From Burkholderiaceae bacterium (GTDB lineage Bacteria; Pseudomonadota; Gammaproteobacteria; Burkholderiales; Burkholderiaceae_F): 64,000 nucleotides of DNA. The translations under genes and the position numbers were made by a program. This document shows positions 46,339-54,901 of this stretch, piece by piece (the first letter of the stretch is position 1; the number at the start of each line of letters is the position of its first letter). Location: assembly GCA_022843955.1 (NCBI GenBank), contig JALHMQ010000007.1, positions 1 to 64,000 of the forward strand. Direction: 5' to 3'. Under the pieces are notes generated by a model, which searched no databases, had not been told where the DNA came from, and was given only the letters and a program-made list of their open reading frames with translations.

Positions 46339-47697
46339 TCAGTCGATCGTCGCCAGCGCCCCGCGGATCGCGTCGACCAGCGCATCGATCTGCGCACGCT
46401 CGATGATCAGCGGCGGCGACAGCGCGAGGATGTCACCGGTGAAGCGCACCAGGGCGGCGTTCTTGTCGGCGCTGAAGCACTTGATGTGCACCTCGGCGCC
46501 GCGCTTGCCGACCGCGCCGTCGCGCGGCGCCAGTTCGATGCCGCCCACCAGACCCAGGTTGCGGATGTCGATTACGTGCGGCGCGCCCTTCAACGAATGC
46601 AGCGCCTGCTCGAAGTACGGCGCCAGCTCGCGCGCGCGCTCGAACAGGCCGTCGTCGACATAGAGCTTTTGTGTGGCCAGCAGCGCGGCGCAGGCCATCG
46701 GGTGCGCCGAGTAGGTGTAGCCGTGCAGAAACTCGATCTGGCCCTCGGGCGCGCCGTTGACGATGGCGTCGTGGATCTCGTTGCGCGCGATTACCGCACC
46801 CATCGGGATGGTGGCGTTGTTGATTGCCTTGGCGCAGGTGAGGAGGTCCGGCGTGATGTTGAAGTAGTGCGAGGCGAACGGCGTGCCCAGGCGACCGAAG
46901 CCAGTGATCACCTCGTCGAAGATCAGCAGGATGCCGTGCTTGTCGCAGGTGGCGCGCAGTTTCTCTAGGTAGCCCTTGGGCGGCACCAGCACGCCGGCCG
47001 AGCCCGCCATCGGCTCGACGATCACGGCGGCGATGTTGCTGGCGTCGTGGAACGCCACCAGGCGCTCCAGCTCGTCGGCGAACTCGGCGCCGTGCGCCGG
47101 CTGACCTTTGGAAAAGGCGTTGCGCGCGAGGTCATGCGTGGCGCGGATGTGATCGACCCCGGCCATCATCGCCGGAAAGTGCTTGCGGTTGCCGGGAATG
47201 CCGCCGGCCATGGTGCCGCCGATGTTGACGCCGTGATAGCCGCGCTCGCGACCGATGATGATGCGTCGGCTCGCTTCGCCGCGTGCACGGTGATAGGCGA
47301 TCGCCATCTTGATCGCGGTGTCCGCCGACTCCGAGCCGGAGTTGGTGAAGAACACGCGCTGCATGCCCGCCGGCGCCATCTTGGCGATGGTGGTGGCGGC
47401 CTGGAAGCCGAGCGGATGCGCCATGTTGAAGGCAGGCGCGAAGTCCATCGTCGCGACCTGCTGCTGCACCGCCTCGACGATCGGCTGGCGCGAATGGCCG
47501 GCGTTCACGCACCACAGCCCGGCGGTGCCGTCGAGCACCTGTCGCCCTTCGGGCGTGTAGTAGTACATGCCCTCGGCACGCGACAGCAGCCGCGGCGCGC
47601 GCTTGAAGGCGCGGTTGGCGGTGAACGGCATCCACCATTCTTCGAGGGACAGGGCAGCGGCGGCGGGTGTACTACCCATCGGATGTTCGAGTTTCAT
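46339..47697 (-). CDS. Omega-amino acid (beta-alanine)-pyruvate aminotransferase, class III
   Basis: A 452-residue PLP enzyme. Family marks: WWMPFTANRAFKRAPRLLSR and LDGTAGLWCVNAGHSRQPIV (substrate and PLP loop), FFTNSGSESADTAIKMAIAY, ERGYHGVNIGGTMAGGIPGN, the Asp of LLIFDEVITGFGRLG and the Schiff-base Lys in LLTCAKAINNATIPMGAV. These are the signatures of omega-amino acid:pyruvate transaminases that turn beta-alanine and pyruvate into malonate semialdehyde and alanine. The product is the substrate of MmsA at 34978-36498. The two are on the same strand but ~10 kb apart, with the lipoprotein block between, so they are not one operon. Confidence 0.94.
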   Translation of the reverse strand: MKLEHPMGSTPAAAALSLEEWWMPFTANRAFKRAPRLLSRAEGMYYYTPEGRQVLDGTAGLWCVNAGHSRQPIVEAVQQQVATMDFAPAFNMAHPLGFQAATTIAKMAPAGMQRVFFTNSGSESADTAIKMAIAYHRARGEASRRIIIGRERGYHGVNIGGTMAGGIPGNRKHFPAMMAGVDHIRATHDLARNAFSKGQPAHGAEFADELERLVAFHDASNIAAVIVEPMAGSAGVLVPPKGYLEKLRATCDKHGILLIFDEVITGFGRLGTPFASHYFNITPDLLTCAKAINNATIPMGAVIARNEIHDAIVNGAPEGQIEFLHGYTYSAHPMACAALLATQKLYVDDGLFERARELAPYFEQALHSLKGAPHVIDIRNLGLVGGIELAPRDGAVGKRGAEVHIKCFSADKNAALVRFTGDILALSPPLIIERAQIDALVDAIRGALATID

Positions 47698-47753
47698 GCA
47701 AGCTCCTCGTGTGTACGGTGGCGCGGCAGGTCGTAGTAGGTGGCGGGCGCGGG

Positions 47754-48371
47754 TCAGCTGGTCAGCCGGAACGAATCGAAGAAGGTCTCGAGCGCTGCGG
47801 CCGGAATCTCGCCTTCGGCGCCCAGGGCCACCACCTGGTAGAAGCGATCATCGACCACGTAGAAGCGCGCCGCAAGCGCGGCCTTGCGCTCGCGGCCGAT
47901 GCGGCCGGTGGCGGTGACCGCTTGTGCAGTGCGCACCATGCGGCCCGCCGGCGCGGACAGCGTGATCGTCCGGGAGGCAGTCAGCGTGCCCTGCACATTG
48001 CGCAGCAGGCCATCGCGGAAGAAGGCGACCGTGGCCTCCAGCCGATCCGGAGCCAGCGCGCGCGCCGGCAACTGCGCCACGCCGAGCGCGAACAGCGACG
48101 GTCCCACCCCGGTCGAGGTCATGCTCATGGTCACCGCTTCGCCGTCGAGCATCAGCTGGCGCTGCTCGGTCTGCGGCTTGTCGGGCAGCGCAATCACGCA
48201 ACGTGCCTGCGGCAACGCCACCTCGCGCCAGTTCAGGCGTGGTGCGCAGGCGGCCAGCAGACCGGTAAGCGCTGCCGCCAGCGTCCCGGTCAACAAGCGC
48301 CGTCGCGAAAAAAACAAGCCGGGCTGGCCCCGGCTCGTGGTGGCGCACCTGGCGCGCGCCGTGATGTTCAC
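47754..48371 (-). CDS. Putative lipoprotein of unknown function
   Basis: Up to 205 residues; the start is uncertain. From GTG 48371 there is an n-region with FFSRRRLLTG (Tat-like SRRRLL), a hydrophobic stretch and lipobox LTGLLAACAP. The mature part starts RLNWREVALPQARCVIALPD and ends AALETFFDSFRLTS, a pattern of small periplasmic beta proteins. No family is assigned. The GTG is four bases after the stop of the Thx gene, but an intrinsic terminator lies inside this N-terminal part. Either a TTG at 48317 is the true start or the gene depends on read-through. It starts within the Thx transcription unit and ends 56 bases before the aminotransferase start. Confidence 0.7.
   Translation of the reverse strand: MNITARARCATTSRGQPGLFFSRRRLLTGTLAAALTGLLAACAPRLNWREVALPQARCVIALPDKPQTEQRQLMLDGEAVTMSMTSTGVGPSLFALGVAQLPARALAPDRLEATVAFFRDGLLRNVQGTLTASRTITLSAPAGRMVRTAQAVTATGRIGRERKAALAARFYVVDDRFYQVVALGAEGEIPAAALETFFDSFRLTS
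48308..48334 (-). terminator. Intrinsic terminator downstream of the Thx gene
   Basis: On the minus strand, GCCGGG-GCCAG-CCCGGC is followed by TTG and seven T's. The stem is six G/C pairs with a five-base loop. It lies about 42 bases after the Thx stop and overlaps the 5' coding region of the lipoprotein, whose LFF residues are encoded by the T tract. Confidence 0.75.
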
Positions 48372-48375
48372 TCGT

Positions 48376-48519
48376 TCACCGACGGGGTGTGGTGCCCGGT
48401 CGCGTGGTGCTGGCCAGCGTGGGTGCGGGCTCCTTTTTCGGTTCGCGGCCGGGCCGTGTCTTGCCGTGGCTGCCGTTGTAGATCTTGCCTCGACGGGATC
48501 GTCGATCACCTTTGCCCAT
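48376..48519 (-). CDS. 30S ribosomal protein Thx
   Basis: A 47-residue very basic protein: MGKGDRRSRRGKIYNGSHGK, then TRPGREPKKEPAPTLAS and a short tail. The opening is the Thx signature (MGKGD-RRxRRGKI-x-G-x-GK-RP). Thx sits in a cavity at the top of the 30S head in Thermus and occurs in many betaproteobacteria and Bacteroidetes. AGGAGG lies six bases before the ATG, the best ribosome-binding site in this area, which sets the start; an upstream extension to 48594 is rejected. The C-terminal PAPTLASTTRPGTTPRR tail is longer than in Thermus. Confidence 0.88.
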   Translation of the reverse strand: MGKGDRRSRRGKIYNGSHGKTRPGREPKKEPAPTLASTTRPGTTPRR

Positions 48520-48743
48520 GGTCGCCTCCTGGTTCGCGCTGTGTGATTGCGGGTTGGTGTGCCGATGCGCGCTTGCGTGTGCCGCAATGGCCACCGGAAG
48601 TGCCGCGGCCAGTATATCGACGGCCTGCGGCGAGCCTGGTCGGCCGCGGCTGCGCGACGCGTCTGCGGCATGCTGTTTGCCCCGCGCCGACGCAGCCGAC
48701 GCCTGTGCACGCGGTCGTGACGATTGTGGCTGCGGGAGATGCC

Positions 48744-48941
48744 ATGCCCCCGCCCATCAGCAAGCTGAGCAAGCACTTCCTGTTCGCGATGACGCTCCTC
48801 ACCGTGGTCACGCTGCTGCTGGGCGACGGCGCGCTCGCCATCGTGTGCCTGGCGGCTGGCCTGGTCGCGTTGCCGGTGGCCTTCGCGGGCGACGCCGATG
48901 ACATTGCCCGTGCCGCGCGCGAAGGCCGATTTCGCGACTGA
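48744..48941 (+). CDS. Small two-helix membrane protein
   Basis: A 65-residue protein starting MPPPISKLSKHFLFAMTLLT, with GGGAG five bases upstream. Two hydrophobic helices (FLFAMTLLTVVTLLLG; LAIVCLAAGLVALPVAFAG) are followed by a charged end (DADDIARAAREGRFRD). No family is recognised. It is divergent from the Thx gene; the intervening 224 bases would carry both promoters. Confidence 0.6.
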   Translation: MPPPISKLSKHFLFAMTLLTVVTLLLGDGALAIVCLAAGLVALPVAFAGDADDIARAAREGRFRD

Positions 48942-49037
48942 CTTGCGCCGGCGCAGGGCGCGGCGCGCGCGATGAACGACAATCGGATTGCGCTCGCGGC
49001 ACCCCTGCATTGCCGCGCACTGACGAGGAAGCTGCCC

Positions 49038-49373
49038 ATGTCGCTTGTCGTTTTCCGCTCCAAGGCCGCCGGTGAGATCTTCATGTTCGCCGAGACCGCG
49101 CGCCGCATCTTCGAGATCATCGGCAAGACCGATGGAGCGCGCGGCGTCATCACCGCCGATCAGGTGCCCGATGCCCTGCAGAAGCTGACTGCCGCCGTCG
49201 ACGAGGAAAAGGTACAGCTCAAGGCGGCGGCCGAGCAGTCGCACGACGCCGATCAGCGCGGCGAGTCGAGCCCTGTCGCGCAGGCGATCACGCTGGGCCA
49301 GCGCGCGTTTCCGCTGCTGGATATGCTGCGCGAAGCACAGAAAAAGCGGGTCGACATCACCTGGGGTGTCTAG
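49038..49373 (+). CDS. DUF1840 domain protein
   Basis: A 111-residue protein starting MSLVVFRSKAAGEIFMFAET, with GAGGAA upstream. FRSKAAGEIFMF and RIFEIIGK, then ITADQVPDALQKLTAAVDEE and the end FPLLDMLREAQKKRVDITWG are the pattern of DUF1840, a small family of unknown function found chiefly in betaproteobacteria. It lies 97 bases after the small membrane protein on the same strand. Confidence 0.9.
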   Translation: MSLVVFRSKAAGEIFMFAETARRIFEIIGKTDGARGVITADQVPDALQKLTAAVDEEKVQLKAAAEQSHDADQRGESSPVAQAITLGQRAFPLLDMLREAQKKRVDITWGV

Positions 49374-49585
49374 ACGCGCGCTGCGCAAAGGGCCACCCGC
49401 AAAGGCGTGATGAGCACCGGCACACTGCCGGGTTGCCCAACCCTTGCCCGACGCGCTCCCCCTAGAATCGCTCGCTCCCGCGGCCTGTGCGCCGCCGACT
49501 GCGATGCTCCCATGGCCCCTGTGCCGCCCACGTTCCGGAACATCGCGCGCCCACCGAGCCGTGGCGCATCGACCCATCAGGTGCG

Positions 49586-50797
49586 ATGAGCGGACCCCTG
49601 GACCTGCCTGCCGACGAGAAGCTGCGGCTGACTGCATCGGACCCGTCGCGCGATCTGCGCTACCAGCTGTGGCTGGGCAGCGGCTGCTTTGTTCTGATGT
49701 TGTGCGGTCTGCTGATTGCGCTCTACGCACTGTCGATCGACCAGGGCCTGCGGCAGTCGCTCGACCACTCCGCCACACAAAGCTCGCGGGCGCTGCAACT
49801 GCAACTGAGCCTGGTGGAACTGCGCCGGCGCGCCGAGCAGGCGCTGCTGGAGAACGTGCGCGCCGATGAAGACATTGCGCGCGCCGCCGCCGCGGTCAAG
49901 GATCAGGCCACGCGCCTGACGATCAGCGCTCATCCAACCGCCGGCGACGAATCGCGCCAGGCACTGGGCGCCGCGGTGGACGACAGCGTGCGCCTGTACA
50001 CGCGCCTGGCCGACAACGCTGCCATCGGCCGCATCGAGCAGGACCGCCTCGCCGACACCTGGCGCGCGCAGAACGCTGGCTATGCGGCCGCCGCCGACAC
50101 CGCGCTGCGCGACCTGCTGGCCGCGCTGCACCTGGCGATCGCCGGCGAGACCGCGCGCGCGGCCGACGTCACCAGCTTTGCGCGCCAGGTGCTGGTGGCC
50201 ATGGCGCTGCTCACCGCCCTGCTCGGCCTGCTGTTCGGCGTACTCGCCGCGCGCGCCGCCGCTGCGCACCGCCTGCTGTTCGGCCGCCTGGATGCCATGG
50301 CGCACACCGACGGCCTGACCACGGTGATGAACCGGCGTGGCCTCGACGAGCAGCTGCCGATCGAGGTGGCGCGCGCCGAGCGGCTCGGCTACCCGTTCAC
50401 CGTGGTGATGATCGACCTCGATCACTTCAAGCGCTACAACGACCGCCGCGGCCACGGCGCCGGCGACGTCCTGCTGCGCGGCGCGGCGCAGGCCTGGCGC
50501 ACGCAGCTGCGGCCGACCGACGTGCTGGCGCGCTACGGCGGCGAGGAGTTCACGCTGGTGCTGCCCGCCTGCGATGCCGAGCAGGCGGCGCAACTGGTCG
50601 ACCGCCTGCGCCCGCTCACACCCGAGATGCAGACCTTCTCGGCAGGCATCGCGCTGCGTCAGCCGGGCGAGACTGCCGACCTGGTGCTGCAGCGGGCCGA
50701 CGCCGCGCTGCTGGCGGCCAAGCGCGGCGGCCGCAACCGCAGCGTGATCGCCGGGGCCGAGCTGCAGATCGCGCTGCCGTTGCGCGTGGTGAACTAG
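49586..50797 (+). CDS. Membrane-bound diguanylate cyclase (GGDEF)
   Basis: About 403 residues from MSGPLDLPADEKLRLTASDP. TM1 is at ~33-55 (LGSGCFVLMLCGLLIALYAL), a periplasmic helical sensor at ~56-205 and TM2 at ~207-232 (VLVAMALLTALLGLLFGVLA). The GGDEF domain follows with YPFTVVMIDLDHFKRYNDRR, the active-site loop YGGEEF (318-322) and I-site RPTD five residues before it. It should make c-di-GMP in response to a periplasmic or membrane signal. It is unrelated in its sensor to the two cytosolic TPR cyclases. The 212-base gap before it shows no other gene, and creB follows 80 bases later. Confidence 0.93.
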   Translation: MSGPLDLPADEKLRLTASDPSRDLRYQLWLGSGCFVLMLCGLLIALYALSIDQGLRQSLDHSATQSSRALQLQLSLVELRRRAEQALLENVRADEDIARAAAAVKDQATRLTISAHPTAGDESRQALGAAVDDSVRLYTRLADNAAIGRIEQDRLADTWRAQNAGYAAAADTALRDLLAALHLAIAGETARAADVTSFARQVLVAMALLTALLGLLFGVLAARAAAAHRLLFGRLDAMAHTDGLTTVMNRRGLDEQLPIEVARAERLGYPFTVVMIDLDHFKRYNDRRGHGAGDVLLRGAAQAWRTQLRPTDVLARYGGEEFTLVLPACDAEQAAQLVDRLRPLTPEMQTFSAGIALRQPGETADLVLQRADAALLAAKRGGRNRSVIAGAELQIALPLRVVN

Positions 50798-50877
50798 AGC
50801 CGGTTCGACGCACTGCCGCCCGGCTCGCGCACGCGCCAGCCCACAGCGGGGCGGCCGGCATCGGCTAACCTCGCCGC

Positions 50878-51618
50878 ATGTCCGCTCTCCGCATGTCCGC
50901 CCCCCACATCCTTGTCGTCGAAGACGAACCGGCGATTGCCGACACCATCACCTACGCGCTGTCCACCGACGGCTTCGAGCCGCACTGGTGCGCCAGCGGC
51001 GCCGCTGCGCTGCAGGCGCAGGCGGCCGGCGGCATCGCGCTGGCGATCCTCGACATCGGCCTGCCGGACATCAACGGTTTCGAGCTGTTCAAGCGGCTCA
51101 CCGCGCAGCAGCCGGGCCTGCCGGTGATCTTCCTCACCGCGCGCAGCGGCGAGATCGACCGCGTGGTCGGCCTCGAACTGGGCGCCGACGACTACGTGGC
51201 CAAGCCATTTTCGCCGCGCGAGCTGGTGGCGCGCGTGCGCACCGTCTTGCGCCGCACGCAACGCGCCGCTGCCGCCCCACCGACCGCGCCCACGGCGACC
51301 TCCTCGGCAGCGACGGCCGCGGCGGCGACGCACGGATTTGCGATCGACGACGAGCGCAAGCAGATCCGCTTCCGCGGCAAGGCGCTCGACCTGTCGCGCA
51401 TCGAGTATCGGCTGCTCAAGGTGCTCGCCGAGCGACCCGGTCGCGTGTACTCGCGCGACGAGCTGATGCAGCGCGCCTGGGACGATCCGGCAGCCGCGTT
51501 CGACCGCACCGTGGACGCGCATGTGAAGATGCTGCGCGCCAAGCTGCGCGAGATCGATGCCGCCGCCGACCCGATCGTCACCCACCGCGGGCTCGGCTAC
51601 TCGCTGCGGGAAGAGTAG
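50878..51618 (+). CDS. creB: CreB-type OmpR-family response regulator
   Basis: A 246-residue regulator. The receiver domain starts HILVVEDEPAIADTITYAL, with phospho-Asp in LAILDIGLPDINGFELFKRL, the Thr of VIFLTARSGEIDRVVGLELG and Lys of YVAKPFSPREL. After an Ala/Pro/Thr linker (~128-150) comes the OmpR winged helix (DLSRIEYRLLKVLAERPG, RTVDAHVKMLRAKLREID). CreB is the global carbon/energy-linked regulator activated by CreC that binds TTCAC-N6-TTCAC tags. Two in-frame ATGs (50878, 50893) are possible starts. The paired kinase and the convergent creD confirm the assignment. Confidence 0.92.
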   Translation: MSALRMSAPHILVVEDEPAIADTITYALSTDGFEPHWCASGAAALQAQAAGGIALAILDIGLPDINGFELFKRLTAQQPGLPVIFLTARSGEIDRVVGLELGADDYVAKPFSPRELVARVRTVLRRTQRAAAAPPTAPTATSSAATAAAATHGFAIDDERKQIRFRGKALDLSRIEYRLLKVLAERPGRVYSRDELMQRAWDDPAAAFDRTVDAHVKMLRAKLREIDAAADPIVTHRGLGYSLREE

Positions 51619-51744
51619 GCGCATGTCGTCAGGCACAGCCACTCGACCAACCACGCCGTCGCACCGCTCTTTCGTGCCCCGCCTTTTCGTACCCTCTTCG
51701 CGCGAGACGCCGGGCCGCCCCAAGGCCCGCGCGCATTTGAATCC

Positions 51745-51789
51745 GCTCAAGGTGCACGTCCGACGCGCAGCGTCGCGTACACCTTGAGC
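51745..51789. other. Long interrupted hairpin between creB and creC
   Basis: GCTCAAGGTG (51745-51754) and CACCTTGAGC (51780-51789) form a perfect 10-bp outer stem. Inside it, GACGC-GCA-GCGTC (51762-51774) forms a second stem. The structure ends eight bases before the creC ATG and would cover its ribosome-binding region, which has no clear Shine-Dalgarno sequence. The 179-base gap between the two genes is otherwise empty. Confidence 0.55.
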
Positions 51790-51797
51790 GCCGAACC

Positions 51798-53291
51798 ATG
51801 TCGCGCCGCACCCGCATCTTCGTCGGCATCTTCGTCGTCTACCTGGCGGCGGTCGCCTTCCTGCTCCAGCGCGTCACCGCCGATCTGGACCCGCGCTACC
51901 GCGAGAGCGCGGAGGAATCGCTGGTCGACACCGCCAACCTGCTCGCCACGCTGCTCGAGCGCAACACCTTCAATGGCGTGATCCCGACCGACGACCTGGA
52001 GCGCACCCTCACCCACCTGGCGCGCCGGCCGATCTACGCGCGCATCTTCGAGATCGAGAAGACCGCGGTCGACCTGCACGTGTACGTGACCGACCGCAAC
52101 GGCATCGTGCTGTTCGACTCGCGCGGACGCGACGTGGGGCAGGACTTCCTCGCCTGGCGCGACGTGCAGCTGACGCTGACCGGCGCCTACGGCGCGCGCA
52201 CCACGCTGCTGGACGAAGGCGATGCCGCCTCGGCGGTGATGTACGTGGGCGCGGCGATTCGCGAGCGCGATGCCGCGCGCACCCTGGGCCTGGGCCCCAG
52301 CATCCTCGCCGGCGAGGACATCGTCGGCATGGTGGCGGTGGGCAAGCCGGTGGCCGCGTTCCTGCCGTTCATCGCCAACGCGCGCCAGAAGCTGCTGCTG
52401 GTCGGGCTGATCTCGGTCGGCGCGTTCGCGCTGCTGCTGTTCATCGCCACCGTCTGGCTGGTGCGGCCGTTCGGCCTGCTGCGCGACGTCTGGATCGCGG
52501 TGCGGCGCGAAGGCGGCTCGCCGCTGGTGCTGGCGCGCCGGCTGACGCACGCGCTGCGCACCGCGTTTGCCGAGGCGCGCGACACACTCGCCGGCCGCAG
52601 CTATGTCGACGAGTACGTGCAGACGCTCGCGCATGAACTGAAGAGCCCGCTGGCGGCGATCCGCGGCGCCGCCGAGCTGCTGCGCGAGCCGATGCCGGAG
52701 GCCACCCGTGCCCGGTTCACCGGCAACATCGAGGAGCAGACGCAGCGCGCGCAGGCGATGATCGACCGCCTGCTGGAGCTGTCGAACCTGGAACGCCGCG
52801 GCGCGCTGGAGCAGACCGAGAACGTCGACCTCGTGGCGCTGGTGCAGGCAGTGCGCGACGAGCAGCAGGCCACCGCGCAGCAGCGGCAGGTGGCGCTGGA
52901 ACTCGACCTGCCGCCCCGCGCCAGCCTCGACGGCGATGCCTTCCTCGTCCATCGCGCGCTCGCCAACCTGGTGCGCAACGCGGTGGACTTTGCGCCGGCA
53001 GGCTCGACCGTGACCATCGGCCTCGCCCCGCAGCACAAGCGCTGGCAGATCATGGTGCGCGACCGCGGCCCCGGCCTGCCCGACTACGCGCAGGGCCGGG
53101 TGTTCGAGCGCTTTTACTCGCTGCCGCGCCCGGATGGCGGCCGCAAGAGCACCGGCCTGGGGCTGGCCTTCGTGCGCGAGGTTGCCGCGCTGCACGGCGG
53201 CAGCGCGAGCCTCGCCAACCATCCCGACGGCGGCGCACTCGCCACGCTGACGCTGCCGCGCCAACCGAGCTTCGTCGAGCGGCGCGCCTAA
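51798..53291 (+). CDS. creC: CreC-type sensor histidine kinase
   Basis: A 497-residue membrane kinase starting MSRRTRIFVGIFVVYLAAVA. TM1 is at ~8-27. A periplasmic sensor domain follows (~28-195) with VYVTDRNGIVLFDSRGRDVG. TM2 (~200-222) is followed by a HAMP-like linker. The kinase core has the H-box YVQTLAHELKSPLAAIRGAA (phospho-His ~279), NLVRNAVDFAPAGSTV, VRDRGPGLPD and KSTGLGLAFVREVAALHGGS. The sensor segment GRDVGQDFLAWRDVQLTLTG is typical of CreC. It phosphorylates CreB. It runs convergent to creD with a 16-base gap. Confidence 0.93.
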   Translation: MSRRTRIFVGIFVVYLAAVAFLLQRVTADLDPRYRESAEESLVDTANLLATLLERNTFNGVIPTDDLERTLTHLARRPIYARIFEIEKTAVDLHVYVTDRNGIVLFDSRGRDVGQDFLAWRDVQLTLTGAYGARTTLLDEGDAASAVMYVGAAIRERDAARTLGLGPSILAGEDIVGMVAVGKPVAAFLPFIANARQKLLLVGLISVGAFALLLFIATVWLVRPFGLLRDVWIAVRREGGSPLVLARRLTHALRTAFAEARDTLAGRSYVDEYVQTLAHELKSPLAAIRGAAELLREPMPEATRARFTGNIEEQTQRAQAMIDRLLELSNLERRGALEQTENVDLVALVQAVRDEQQATAQQRQVALELDLPPRASLDGDAFLVHRALANLVRNAVDFAPAGSTVTIGLAPQHKRWQIMVRDRGPGLPDYAQGRVFERFYSLPRPDGGRKSTGLGLAFVREVAALHGGSASLANHPDGGALATLTLPRQPSFVERRA

Positions 53292-53307
53292 GCCTCGGCG
53301 TCTTCGC

Positions 53308-54720
53308 TCACGCCGTCGCGCCGTCGCGGCGCGCGGCCACCTTGGGACCGCCCATCTGCTCGAGCAACGCATACCAGTCGAGCTTGCGGGTCACCACCAT
53401 CACGACCGCCAGCACCGCGAACAGCAGCACCGCACCCAGCACCAGCGCGGTCTGCTCCTGCAGCAGCAGCACATAAAGCGTGGCATAGAGCAGGCCGATA
53501 CCCAGTCCGAACAGCGCGCCGGCGCGCCAGCCGCGCAGCACGTGCGTGCCGTAGTAGGCGAGCAGCACGGTGCAGGCCGCGCTGGCGATCAGATAGGCGC
53601 GATGAAAGCCCAGGTGTTCGCCCAGGCTCACCAGCAGCAGGAAGAACACCGCCAGCGCCGCACCAACCAGCAGGTACTGGATCGGATGCACGCGCAACTG
53701 TCGCAGCACTTCCACCAGCGCCACCGCGACGAAGGTCAGCGCGATGAACAGCAGCCCGTACTTGGTCGCGCGGTCGCTCAGCACATAGGTACTGACCGGA
53801 TCGATGAGGCTGACGCCGAAGGTCTCGACGCAGCCCTTGCCGACAGACACCGGCACGACGGACACTGGTACGGCAGACAGCGGCGGGCAATGGGCCAGCC
53901 CGTCGCGCCACTGGCGGGATGCCTGGCTGGCCAACGCACTGACCTGCCAGTTCGCCGTGAACCCTTCGTCCGTCACCTGCCGCGTGGCGGGCAGGAAGCG
54001 GCCGTTGAATGACGGATGCGGCCAGTCCGAGCGCAGCGCGACCTGCGTGCTGTCGCCGATCGGCGCGAAGGCGAGGTCGGCGGTGCCCACCAGGTCCAGT
54101 TGCACGCGCGCACGGACCGGGCCGGTCCGGACCGCCAGCAGGTCGGGCCACGGCGCATGGAAGCCGAGGGGCGCGTGCTGCGTCGGCGTGCCGGGCAGCA
54201 CGGCGACCTCGGCGTCCTGCAGCGTGACGCGGGCGTTGCGGATCCCGCGCGTGTCGCTCACCGCCACCCACAACACCGGATCGGCGCAGCTGAGGGTGGA
54301 ACCCTCGTGCTGCCGCTGCGGCTGCAACGACGACAGGTCGGTCCACTCGGCGTCGATCGTGGCGCCGACCGCGTAGCCGTTGATGCGGAAGATGCCGCGC
54401 TGGCGCACCTCGGTCGTCGCCGCCGCATCGATGCGCAGCACGCGCGGCATTGCGTGCAGCGACAGCGGGCGCTGCTCGTCGACGCGCTTGCGCTCGCTGC
54501 CTTCGCCCTGCACGCGGGACCAGCGTTCCACGCAGTCACGCTGCAGGACCGGGCCGAGCAGCGCCTGCGCCCCCGCCAGGCCGTCGGCCACGCTGCGCTG
54601 CGCCTCGCGCAGCCGGCCGTCGCGTTCTTCGACGATGCCGCCGATGATGCCGAGCGAGCCGGCCAGTGCAAAGAAGACGGCGCCGAGCGCGGCGGCCTTG
54701 GCGAGCAGGGGGAACCTCAT
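53308..54720 (-). CDS. creD: CreD inner-membrane protein
   Basis: A 470-residue protein. The N-terminal signal-anchor (LLAKAAALGAVFFALAGSLG) is followed by IIGGIVEERDGRLREAQRSV and AQALLGPVL, then a large periplasmic domain with RPLSLHAMPRVLRIDAAATT and GVSLIDPVSTYVLSDRATKY. About six C-terminal transmembrane helices follow (YGLLFIALTFVAVALVEVL, YLLVGAALAVFFLLLVSL). LIDPVSTYVLSDRATKYG and HPIQYLLVGAALA are CreD landmarks. CreD is the main CreBC target, tied to envelope integrity and beta-lactam response. In E. coli it lies downstream of creC on the same strand; here it is inverted and has its own cre tag. Confidence 0.93.
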   Translation of the reverse strand: MRFPLLAKAAALGAVFFALAGSLGIIGGIVEERDGRLREAQRSVADGLAGAQALLGPVLQRDCVERWSRVQGEGSERKRVDEQRPLSLHAMPRVLRIDAAATTEVRQRGIFRINGYAVGATIDAEWTDLSSLQPQRQHEGSTLSCADPVLWVAVSDTRGIRNARVTLQDAEVAVLPGTPTQHAPLGFHAPWPDLLAVRTGPVRARVQLDLVGTADLAFAPIGDSTQVALRSDWPHPSFNGRFLPATRQVTDEGFTANWQVSALASQASRQWRDGLAHCPPLSAVPVSVVPVSVGKGCVETFGVSLIDPVSTYVLSDRATKYGLLFIALTFVAVALVEVLRQLRVHPIQYLLVGAALAVFFLLLVSLGEHLGFHRAYLIASAACTVLLAYYGTHVLRGWRAGALFGLGIGLLYATLYVLLLQEQTALVLGAVLLFAVLAVVMVVTRKLDWYALLEQMGGPKVAARRDGATA

Positions 54721-54792
54721 GTCTGACTCCGGTCGATGGCGTTGCAGAAGACCGGCAGTCTTGGTGGCTGCAGCGAAGCGGCGATGAAGTGT

Positions 54793-54808
54793 GTGAAGGC
54801 TGCGTGAA
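54793..54808 (-). promoter_or_regulatory. cre tag (CreB-binding direct repeat) upstream of creD
   Basis: On the minus strand the sequence is TTCAC-GCAGCC-TTCAC, a perfect match to the cre tag TTCAC-N6-TTCAC, centred ~80 bases before the creD start. A TTCAT follows close by. It lies in the creD/cbiX divergent gap, so CreB could influence both, though the orientation fits creD. This links the flanking creBC pair to the inverted creD gene. Confidence 0.85.
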
Positions 54809-54901
54809 GGACTCGCCTGTCGTCTGCGTCGTCCGGCGTCGAACGAACGATGCTTGCACCACGGCCCGCGGCTCCGGTGGCAGATTGCGGATAATGACCC
54901 G

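Noticed and set aside
47754-49778. 674-residue minus-strand ORF spanning several genes
   Set aside because: Only its last ~205 codons form the lipoprotein. The upstream part lies in other frames of Thx, the small membrane protein and the DUF1840 gene.
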